Shown piece after piece: positions 15,581-22,393 of a stretch of 51,712 bases of DNA. Origin of the DNA: JACPHD01 sp964431805 (GTDB taxonomy: Bacteria > Patescibacteriota > Patescibacteriia > Patescibacteriales > GWC2-42-12); the NCBI GenBank assembly GCA_964431805.1, contig CAYSKV010000008.1:1-51712 (forward strand), given 5' to 3'. The position numbers and the translations under genes are program-made. The notes under the pieces were generated by a model. The model made no database searches, was not told the origin of the DNA, and worked only from the letters and a program-made list of their open reading frames with translations. The stretch's first letter is position 1. Every line of letters begins with the position of its first letter.

Positions 15581-15637
15581 AAGTTATAAAATTTTAATGC
15601 CTTTAGCTTTATAACTTTCAACTTTATAACTTTCAAC
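15581..15637. repeat. Tandem 15-bp repeat and inverted repeat before pilT
   Basis: TTTATAACTTTCAAC is directly repeated at 15608-15622 and 15623-15637, and AAGTTATAAA (15581-15590) is its inverted partner, so the spacer can fold. It ends 7 nt before the pilT ATG. It replaces any ribosome-binding site there. Confidence 0.6.
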
Positions 15638-15644
15638 TAATTTT

Positions 15645-16679
15645 ATGGAAGTGCCATCAATTTTTTTAAACAGAATATTATCAGAAATGGTTCAAAAAAA
15701 CGGTTCCGATTTGCATTTAGCTGTCGGCAGTTTACCTATGATGAGGCTAAGCGGGCAATTTTCTCCGCTGACCGGTCAAGACATGGTTACAAGCGAAACT
15801 ATAAATAAAATTACAGAAACTTTTTTAAGTCCGGAGGAAATTATTAAATTAAAAGAAAATAAGGGAATGGTTGTTGTTAAAAATATTTCCAATTTTCGCT
15901 TTCGCATAAATATTTTTTATCAAAAGGGCCTTTTAGCTTTATCTTTTCATTATATTCCTGGCGTTATAAAAAGTCTTAAGGATTTAGGCTTGGCCGAGTC
16001 TTGTAATAATTTTTTAGAGGCTCGCTCTGGGCTTTTAATTATGGCTGGCGCCTATCATTCGGGAAAAACTACTACTGCGGTTTCTTTTATTGAAGAACTT
16101 AATAAGACTAAGTCTTTAAATATTATTACTATTGAAGATCCGATTGAATATTTGTTTGTTAGTAAAAATAGTTTAATTACGCAGAGACAGATAGGTACTG
16201 ACGTTAATAGTTTGTCGGATGCTTTAGATTATTGTCTAAGCGAAGATATAAACTTAGTTTATATAAATGAAATAAAAGATGATAAAATTTTTAGTTCAGT
16301 AATGCCAAAAATTTTTGAGTTGGCTTCAGGTAACTGCTTAGTTATTTTAGAAATTAATGCTGATAGTTCTATAAGGGTTTTAGAAAAACTTTTAAGTGGC
16401 GCTGGAAAAAATTCTTCGCTTGAGGCTATTCGCTATAATTTAGCCGATATTTTAATCGGCGTTTTAGTTCATAAATTAGTTAAGCGCCGAGGCGGCGGTT
16501 TAGTTTTAGCTAATGAAATATTGTTAAATAGTTCGGCCACTAAATCTTTAATTAGGGAAGGTAAAATATATCAGATGGAAAGCGTAATTCAGACATCAAA
16601 AAAAGAAGGTATGATTAGCATGGAAAAATCGCTAAGCAATTTAATTGAATCAGGCGAGGTTAGAAGAGAAGATATATAA
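15645..16679 (+). CDS. pilT: Divergent PilT-like retraction ATPase with altered catalytic boxes
   Basis: 344 residues, PilT length. The N-terminal PAS-like domain has the PilT signature MVQKNGSDLHLAVGSLPMMR. Walker A is GAYHSGKTTT and the Asp box is ITIEDPIEY, both acceptable. Walker B is EDINLVYINEIKDD instead of DPDVILVGEMRD, keeping the glutamate but losing the Arg. The His box SGNCLVILEINADSS lacks the normal HTN histidine. Retraction activity may therefore be reduced, or the protein may be a PilU-like accessory. It is followed after 33 nt by pilC. Confidence 0.85.
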   Translation: MEVPSIFLNRILSEMVQKNGSDLHLAVGSLPMMRLSGQFSPLTGQDMVTSETINKITETFLSPEEIIKLKENKGMVVVKNISNFRFRINIFYQKGLLALSFHYIPGVIKSLKDLGLAESCNNFLEARSGLLIMAGAYHSGKTTTAVSFIEELNKTKSLNIITIEDPIEYLFVSKNSLITQRQIGTDVNSLSDALDYCLSEDINLVYINEIKDDKIFSSVMPKIFELASGNCLVILEINADSSIRVLEKLLSGAGKNSSLEAIRYNLADILIGVLVHKLVKRRGGGLVLANEILLNSSATKSLIREGKIYQMESVIQTSKKEGMISMEKSLSNLIESGEVRREDI

Positions 16680-16712
16680 TAATTTATTATTTAATAATTT
16701 ATATTTAATAGA

Positions 16713-17918
16713 ATGCCAATTTTTAGATACAAAGCTTTTAATCAAGACAAAAAAGTGCAAGAAGGCATGGTTGAAGCGATTAGTAAAGATTATGTTGGAG
16801 AAATTTTAACTGAAAAAGGTTTTTCCATCGTTTCAATTACGGAAGTTTCACAAGCTAAAAAATTTATCAATCTTGATTTTTTGAATAGAGTTAAAACTAA
16901 AGATATAGTGATTTTTTCTAGGCAGTTCTCAGTATTAGTTTCGGCTAATGTTTCTATGGTGCAAGCGCTTAAGGTTTTAGTCGATCAAACGGCTAATGTG
17001 TCTTTAAAAATGATAATTTCTGAGGTGGCTGATGAAGTTGATGCTGGCGCGACTTTGTCTGAAGCTTTAGGCAAGCGGTCTAATGTTTTTAATAATTTTT
17101 ATGTTAGTGTTGTTAAATCAGGCGAAACTTCCGGTAAACTAGATGAAGTATTAAGTTATTTGGCCGATGAAATGGAAAAAGACTATGATATGATGAGTAA
17201 AATTAAAGGCGCTATGATTTATCCAGCTTTTGTCTTAGCCTCTTTGTTTGTCGTCGGCATTGTTATGATGATTTTCGTTGTGCCTAAACTTACTGGGATT
17301 TTAACAGAGAGCGGAGCCGAATTGCCAATAACAACTAAAATTTTAATTGGAACTTCAGGATTTATGCAAAAATTTTGGTGGGTACTTCTTTTAATAGTTG
17401 TGATTTTAGTAGTTTCTTTTAGGTGGTATATAAAAAGACCTCAAGGTAAAAGACAAATTGATCTAATTAAATTAAAATTGCCGATTTTTGGTCATTTATT
17501 TCAATTAATTTATTTAGTTCGTTTTACTCGTTCTATGAGCACTTTAATCGTCGGCGGCGTTACAATAGATAATAGTTTAAAGGTTACCGCCGAAATTGTA
17601 GGCAATACAATTTATCAAGAGTTAATAGAAGAAACTGTTAAAGAAGTTGAGGATGGAAATTCAATTTCTAGCGTTTTTATAAAAAACAAAAATATACCAA
17701 AAATGGTTTCACAAATGTTGAACATTGGTGAGAAGACTGGGAAAATGGATGTTATTTTAGAAAGAATCACTAATTTTTATGGCAGAGAAATTTCAAATAT
17801 AGTAGCCAACTTAATGACTTTGTTGGAACCGATAATTATGATTGTCATGGGCATAGCGGTAGGTATTATGGTTGCAGCCGTAATTTTACCAATGTATAAT
17901 TTAGCTAGTAGTTTTTAA
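16713..17918 (+). CDS. pilC: Type IV pilus inner-membrane platform protein PilC (GspF family)
   Basis: 401 residues, normal length. It begins with PIFRYKAFNQDKKVQEGMVEA, the family N-terminus, has two GspF cytoplasmic domains (about 65-190 and 265-390), and three membrane segments (about 168-192, 215-237, 370-395). Motifs FSRQFSVLVSANVSMVQAL and VKSGETSGKLDEVL are typical. PilC transmits the rotation of PilB/PilT to the growing pilus base. It lies directly upstream of the pilin genes. Confidence 0.95.
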   Translation: MPIFRYKAFNQDKKVQEGMVEAISKDYVGEILTEKGFSIVSITEVSQAKKFINLDFLNRVKTKDIVIFSRQFSVLVSANVSMVQALKVLVDQTANVSLKMIISEVADEVDAGATLSEALGKRSNVFNNFYVSVVKSGETSGKLDEVLSYLADEMEKDYDMMSKIKGAMIYPAFVLASLFVVGIVMMIFVVPKLTGILTESGAELPITTKILIGTSGFMQKFWWVLLLIVVILVVSFRWYIKRPQGKRQIDLIKLKLPIFGHLFQLIYLVRFTRSMSTLIVGGVTIDNSLKVTAEIVGNTIYQELIEETVKEVEDGNSISSVFIKNKNIPKMVSQMLNIGEKTGKMDVILERITNFYGREISNIVANLMTLLEPIIMIVMGIAVGIMVAAVILPMYNLASSF

Positions 17919-17943
17919 AATTTAATAATTAATTATAATAACT

Positions 17944-18423
17944 ATGAAACAAAAAAAACAATCACAAAAAGGTTTTACCTTAATTGAATTGTTAGTAGTC
18001 ATTAGTATTATCGGCATTTTATCGTCTTTCGCTGTGGTGTCGCTTAATAGCGCTAGAAATAAGGCTAGGGACGCTTTAAGAAAGGCTGATATGACCCAGA
18101 TCAGAACCGCGCTTAATCTTTATTATTCTGAGAATAATGACAGATATCCGGCTTGCGGTAATTGGGATAGCGGAGCCGCCGATTTTGGGGCATCGGTTGA
18201 TGCCGGCTCAAATTGTTATAATACAATCCTAACCACAGCTTTATCGTCTGGAGCTAAACCATATTTAAACCCGATGCCTAAGGATCCAAAGAATTCAACT
18301 AATAGTTCAGCCATAGATTCAACCTACATTTATCGTTATGTTACCAGAAACGACGGCAGCGAGTTTGCTTTAGTTTATCGTGTTGAAGAAAATACAAATT
18401 TGCAAATTATTCGCGGTTGGTAA
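17944..18423 (+). CDS. Type IV prepilin
   Basis: 159 residues. Positively charged leader KQKKQSQKG, then the prepilin peptidase site G|FTLIELLVVISIIGIL with Glu5, and the long N-terminal helix up to about residue 60 (RDALRKADMTQIRTALNLYYSENNDRYP). The globular head has two cysteines (C62-ish and C75-ish) that could form a disulphide. It is 20 nt after pilC with no Shine-Dalgarno, unlike the second pilin, so it is probably the less abundant of the two. Confidence 0.93.
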   Translation: MKQKKQSQKGFTLIELLVVISIIGILSSFAVVSLNSARNKARDALRKADMTQIRTALNLYYSENNDRYPACGNWDSGAADFGASVDAGSNCYNTILTTALSSGAKPYLNPMPKDPKNSTNSSAIDSTYIYRYVTRNDGSEFALVYRVEENTNLQIIRGW

Positions 18424-18442
18424 TGCATAAAATTAGTTTTTA

Positions 18443-18451
18443 TGGTATAAT
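18443..18451 (+). promoter_or_regulatory. Extended -10 promoter of the second pilin gene
   Basis: TGGTATAAT is an extended -10 element (TGn plus TATAAT at 18446-18451). No good -35 is visible. The leader to the ATG at 18581 would be about 120 nt and ends in a strong Shine-Dalgarno, GGGGAGGTG. The same TATGGTATAAT occurs at 9801-9809. Confidence 0.5.
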
Positions 18452-18580
18452 TGTGGATAAGTATAATCCCGCGTCTAAAAGATGTGGGTGTAATATAAAA
18501 AATTAATTTCACGATTAGATTCCCATGCTTGTTTTTATTTTTGGGTAAATAATTCGTGTATACCAGAGGGGAGGTGAATC

Positions 18581-18991
18581 ATGAAAAAACAAAAAGGTTT
18601 TACGTTAATTGAATTATTGGTCGTTATTGCCATTATCGGTTTATTATCAACTTTAGCCGTCGTGGCTTTAAATAACGCCAGAATGAAATCAAGAGATGCT
18701 AAACGCGTTTCTGATATCAAACAGATTCAAACAGCCTTGGAATTGTATTATAATGACGCCAATGCTTACCCGGCCAGTATTGCTTCTCCGATTGCTAGCG
18801 GCGGTGTTACTTATATGGCTTCTGTGCCAACCAATCCAACTCCAACTGCTGACGGTAATTGTGGTTCTACTGCTTATACTTATACTGCAGGAACCGCTAA
18901 TACTACCTATACTTTAGTTTATTGTTTGGGTGGTACTACCGGCGGAGTAGCCGCAGGTACTCATACTGCCACTCCTGGAAGTATTTATTAA
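18581..18991 (+). CDS. Type IV prepilin, probable major pilin
   Basis: 136 residues. Very short leader MKKQKG, cleavage before FTLIELLVVIAIIGLL with Glu5, then a helix containing ARMKSRDAKRVSDIKQIQTA and ELYYNDANAYP. The head is Thr/Ala/Gly-rich and has two cysteines (NCGSTAY and YCLGG) suggesting a disulphide. A private promoter, a long leader, a strong Shine-Dalgarno six bases before the ATG and a strong terminator (19026-19054) all point to high expression, hence major pilin (inference). The abundance of Ser/Thr fits O-glycosylation by the next gene's product. Confidence 0.93.
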   Translation: MKKQKGFTLIELLVVIAIIGLLSTLAVVALNNARMKSRDAKRVSDIKQIQTALELYYNDANAYPASIASPIASGGVTYMASVPTNPTPTADGNCGSTAYTYTAGTANTTYTLVYCLGGTTGGVAAGTHTATPGSIY

Positions 18992-19025
18992 GAATCTTTA
19001 AAAGGGTCCTATTAAGGGTTTATAT

Positions 19026-19054
19026 AAAAAGAGTAGGTTTTTCCTACTCTTTTT
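19026..19054 (+). terminator. Strong intrinsic terminator after the probable major pilin
   Basis: AAAAAGAGTAGG (19026-19037) pairs perfectly with CCTACTCTTTTT (19043-19054) around TTTTT; the 3' arm supplies the T-run. Confidence 0.92.
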
Positions 19055-19128
19055 ATGTATTTTAAAAAATATAAAGTAAGTTATTAGAGTATTCTTTTTT
19101 TATGGTTTAAATGGTAAAATTACTATAT

Positions 19129-21438
19129 ATGTTAAAAGATAAGGTCATAAAAATTTGTAATTTATTTATTGAATATGGCATATTAGCTATAGTTTTTTTT
19201 ATCCCAATAATTTTTGATTATAGTTTGTCGACTTATAATTGTTTTGATCTTTATAAAGCGGTTATTTTTAGGGTAACTTTAATTTTTATATTGTTAGCTT
19301 TTACGGCTAAAATTTTTATAACTGGCCGATTAATTTATCGCGGCAGCGCTAAAATTTTTTTGTTGGTCGGTTTTTTATTATTATCATTTTTTATCAGTTC
19401 ATATTTTTCGCTTTATCCTAATCAAAGTTTTTGGGGTAGTTTTTTAAGGCAGCAAGGCTTTTATAATTTTTTTAATTATTGTTTGTTTTTTGTTTTAATC
19501 ATATTAAACATTAATAATTTTCAGCAGCTTAAACGCATAATTATAGCAATAGTTGCTTCTTCATTTTTAGTATCGGCCTATGGTTTAATCCAATATTTTT
19601 ATTTAGATCCTCTCTATTGGTCAGATAATCCAATAAATAGCGGACGCATTTTTTCTTCTTTAGGCCAGCCTAATTTTTTAGGCCATTGGTTAATTATGGT
19701 TTTACCCATAAGCTTTTATGCTTTGATTTTTTTATTTAAAAAAACATTAACCAGATTTTTTGTTGCCTTAGTTATTGTTATGCAATTTGTCTGTTTAATT
19801 TTTACTTATTCTCGGGCAGCTTGGCTAGGTTTTATTGGATCAACATTATTTTTAGTTTTAGTTTGGTTGTTTTATAAGCGATTTAAAAAAATCGCCTTTA
19901 GTCTTATCGGGTTAATTTTAATCGGCGTTTTTTTTATTATTGGTTTAAATATAGTAAACCCCACTAAATCAATTAATTATAATTCAAATAATTTAGTTAA
20001 TCGACTAAAAAGCGTTGCCGACCTTAAGAATGGTTCTAGTAAAATGAGGTTTTATTATATTAAATCAGCTATTACAGAAATAAAACAGGAAAATTTTTCA
20101 AGATTACTCGTCGGCTACGGTCCGGAGGTTTTAGGTGATGTTTTTAGAAAATATTATAATATTGATTGGGGCATTTATGAAACCGTTAATAGTTTTCCCG
20201 ACAGAGTCCATAATTGGCCGCTTGATCAAATATTAGCTTTTGGTTTTTTAGGCTTGGCGGCGAATTTAATATTTTATATTTATTTTATTTATAGAATAGC
20301 TATTTTTTTGTTGAATAAGCAGAAATTTGAACCTGATGATTGGTTATTAATATTTTTATTTTCTTCTTTAATTGCTTATTCTATTAATAATTTTTTTAGT
20401 TTTTCTCTATTTACTGTTTTTGTCTATTTATTTTTAATTTTAGGAATTTGTTGGGTTATAATAAATTCTAAATTAGAAAATAAGATTTTAAATGTGCGGT
20501 TTACTGTATTCTCAAAATTATTTATTTTTATTTCATTGTTTTTAGTATCGGCTGTGTTTATTTATACTAACAATATAAATCAAGTAAGAGCAGAAATTTA
20601 TTACATGAAAGCTCTAAAATCTATGAAAGTTTCTGATTGCGTTGAAGTGGTTAACGACATGGGGAAGGCCATGAAGTTAAATCCAAGCAGTAATTATTAT
20701 CAAGAAAATTATCTTTTTTTAACGCTAAATTGTTTTTTTAAAATTAGAGATGTGGCCGTTTGGCAAAAACTAAATAATAATATAATAGAGGATATTAAAT
20801 CGTTTGGCGATAAAAAAACTTATGACATTTTATATAATACGGCTCGGCTTTACACTTTATTTGGTTTTTATTTAGATAAAATTTATTACGCGGAAGCGGA
20901 AAAGATATTTAGCGATTTAATAAGAAATTTCCCATATTTTACTATGGTTTATGAAGATTTAGCTAGACAAAAAATGATGCAAGAAGATTACGAGGGGACT
21001 ATAGAAATTTTAAATCAGGAAATTAAAATTTTACCATCGATAGATGACCCGTATTTAAATACTCAGCATCGCCAGGAAATTTATAATATCTCAGTAAAAT
21101 TGTATGAAAATTTAGGCCAGGCTTATTTTAAAATAAAAAATTATAATTCAGCTCTTGAAGCTTATAAAAAAGGTTTAAAATTTGATCCTTTTCGCGCGAC
21201 TCTTTATAAAAATATAGCTGATATTTATTATGTTCAAAATAATTTAGATGAAGCTATTGAATTCAACCAGCGCGGTTTTATGTTAAGTCAGGCCGATTAT
21301 CATTGGCCGCTAGCTTTATCGCTTTTATATCGAGATAAAAAAGATTTAGAGATAGCAAAAGAATATTTAAATAAAGCTTTAGAGTTGGCGCCGGATAATG
21401 AGGAATTAAAAAAATATAAAGAAGAGCTAAATAAATAA
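19129..21438 (+). CDS. O-antigen ligase/polymerase family membrane protein with C-terminal TPRs
   Basis: About 769 residues. The N-terminal ~460 residues hold about 12 membrane helices with the Wzy_C/WaaL signatures SGRIFSSLGQPNFLGHWL and the periplasmic RVHNWPLDQILAFG, where the Arg and His are typically functional. The C-terminal ~280 residues are tetratricopeptide repeats (YENLGQAYFKIKNYNSALEAYKKGL, then NIADIYYVQNNLDEAI). Such enzymes transfer lipid-linked glycans to lipid A or to proteins, including PglL/TfpW on pilins; the location beside the pilins favours pilin glycosylation, but this is inference. ATG 19111 is an alternative start; 19129 is preferred because an extended -10, TGGTAAAAT (19113-19120), overlaps the first. 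Confidence 0.85.
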   Translation: MLKDKVIKICNLFIEYGILAIVFFIPIIFDYSLSTYNCFDLYKAVIFRVTLIFILLAFTAKIFITGRLIYRGSAKIFLLVGFLLLSFFISSYFSLYPNQSFWGSFLRQQGFYNFFNYCLFFVLIILNINNFQQLKRIIIAIVASSFLVSAYGLIQYFYLDPLYWSDNPINSGRIFSSLGQPNFLGHWLIMVLPISFYALIFLFKKTLTRFFVALVIVMQFVCLIFTYSRAAWLGFIGSTLFLVLVWLFYKRFKKIAFSLIGLILIGVFFIIGLNIVNPTKSINYNSNNLVNRLKSVADLKNGSSKMRFYYIKSAITEIKQENFSRLLVGYGPEVLGDVFRKYYNIDWGIYETVNSFPDRVHNWPLDQILAFGFLGLAANLIFYIYFIYRIAIFLLNKQKFEPDDWLLIFLFSSLIAYSINNFFSFSLFTVFVYLFLILGICWVIINSKLENKILNVRFTVFSKLFIFISLFLVSAVFIYTNNINQVRAEIYYMKALKSMKVSDCVEVVNDMGKAMKLNPSSNYYQENYLFLTLNCFFKIRDVAVWQKLNNNIIEDIKSFGDKKTYDILYNTARLYTLFGFYLDKIYYAEAEKIFSDLIRNFPYFTMVYEDLARQKMMQEDYEGTIEILNQEIKILPSIDDPYLNTQHRQEIYNISVKLYENLGQAYFKIKNYNSALEAYKKGLKFDPFRATLYKNIADIYYVQNNLDEAIEFNQRGFMLSQADYHWPLALSLLYRDKKDLEIAKEYLNKALELAPDNEELKKYKEELNK

Positions 21439-21446
21439 TATTTTAC

Positions 21447-21584
21447 TGTCATTGCGAGCGACTAACCCGCCCGCCTCGCAAGCGAAGCGTTGCGGGCGCG
21501 GAAGGAGCGAAGCAATCTAACGGACAATTTGTTAAATAAATAGTTCGTGAGATTGCTTCGTCGCTAGCGCTCCTCGCAATGACA
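21447..21584. repeat. REP-like palindromic element (TGTCATTGCGAG family)
   Basis: Perfect 12-bp terminal inverted repeats TGTCATTGCGAG (21447-21458) and CTCGCAATGACA (21573-21584), with inner GAAGCAATCT/AGATTGCTTC and a G+C-rich hairpin core of the CGCAAGCGAAGCGTTGCG type. This GTCATTGCGAG...GAAGCAATC repeat type is widespread in intergenic DNA of unrelated bacteria. It fills most of the gap between the glycan ligase gene and pilD. Fragments recur at 32704-32758. Confidence 0.85.
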
Positions 21585-21594
21585 TTATACTCTT

Positions 21595-22389
21595 ATGATG
21601 AATTTAATTTTAGTTTTTGTGTTTATTTTCGGTCTTATTATCGGGTCTTTTTTGAATTGTTTGATTTGGCGCTTACATAAAAAAGAAAGCATAATGGGCC
21701 GGTCGTATTGCCCAAAATGCAAAAAGCAAATTGCTTGGTATGATAATATTCCGGTTTTAAGCTTTATTGTACTTAGAGGAAAATGTCGAAGTTGCGGTAA
21801 AACAATTTCCTGGCAATATCCGGCAGTTGAATTTATAACCGGCTTGCTTTTTGTTATGGCTTTTTATTTGAATTATAAATTGCAAGTTGATAATTATGGG
21901 TTAGTTATTTTTAATTCAACATTAATAACTCAGTTAATTAGAGATTGGTTTATTATTGCTGTTATGATAGTAATTTTTATTTATGACTTGCGCTGGTATT
22001 TAATTTTAGACATAGTTACGCTCCCAGCCTGTTTAATTGTTTTTATTCTTAATTTAATTTTAGGTTTTAATTTGTGGAATTTACTAATTTCTGGTATAAT
22101 AGGAGGTAGTTTTTTCCTAATTCAGTTTGTTATTTCTAAGGGTAAATGGATTGGCGGAGGCGACATAAGGCTGGGCTTGCTTATAGGTTTAACTTTAGGT
22201 TGGCCAGGAGTTTTAACTGCAATAATTATTTCTTATTTTATAGGTTCAATCGTCGGCCTAGGTTTAATCGCGGCCGGTAAAAAACAATGGGGTTCAGAGG
22301 TGCCTTTGGGAGTTTTTTTAACCGTAGGCGCAATTATTACTTTATTTTGGCAAACGCAGATTTTAAATTGGTATTTTAATTTATTATAA
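21595..22389 (+). CDS. pilD: Prepilin peptidase/methyltransferase PilD
   Basis: 264 residues, normal length, eight predicted membrane helices. The N-terminal methyltransferase part has GSFLNCLIWRL and the zinc-type CPKC (C39, C42) and CRSC (C64, C67) pairs. Catalytic aspartates of the GxGD-type protease are D131 (IYDLRWYLI) and D190 (GGGDIRLG). It cuts the Gly-Phe bond of all the prepilins in this locus and methylates the new N-terminus. ATG 21598 is equally possible. Five bases separate it from the next gene. Confidence 0.95.
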   Translation: MMNLILVFVFIFGLIIGSFLNCLIWRLHKKESIMGRSYCPKCKKQIAWYDNIPVLSFIVLRGKCRSCGKTISWQYPAVEFITGLLFVMAFYLNYKLQVDNYGLVIFNSTLITQLIRDWFIIAVMIVIFIYDLRWYLILDIVTLPACLIVFILNLILGFNLWNLLISGIIGGSFFLIQFVISKGKWIGGGDIRLGLLIGLTLGWPGVLTAIIISYFIGSIVGLGLIAAGKKQWGSEVPLGVFLTVGAIITLFWQTQILNWYFNLL

Positions 22390-22393
22390 TTAT

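Noticed and set aside
16068..16380. pilT as a pseudogene
   Set aside because: The motif changes are substitutions in a full-length, unbroken frame with Walker A and the Asp box preserved; divergence is more likely than decay.
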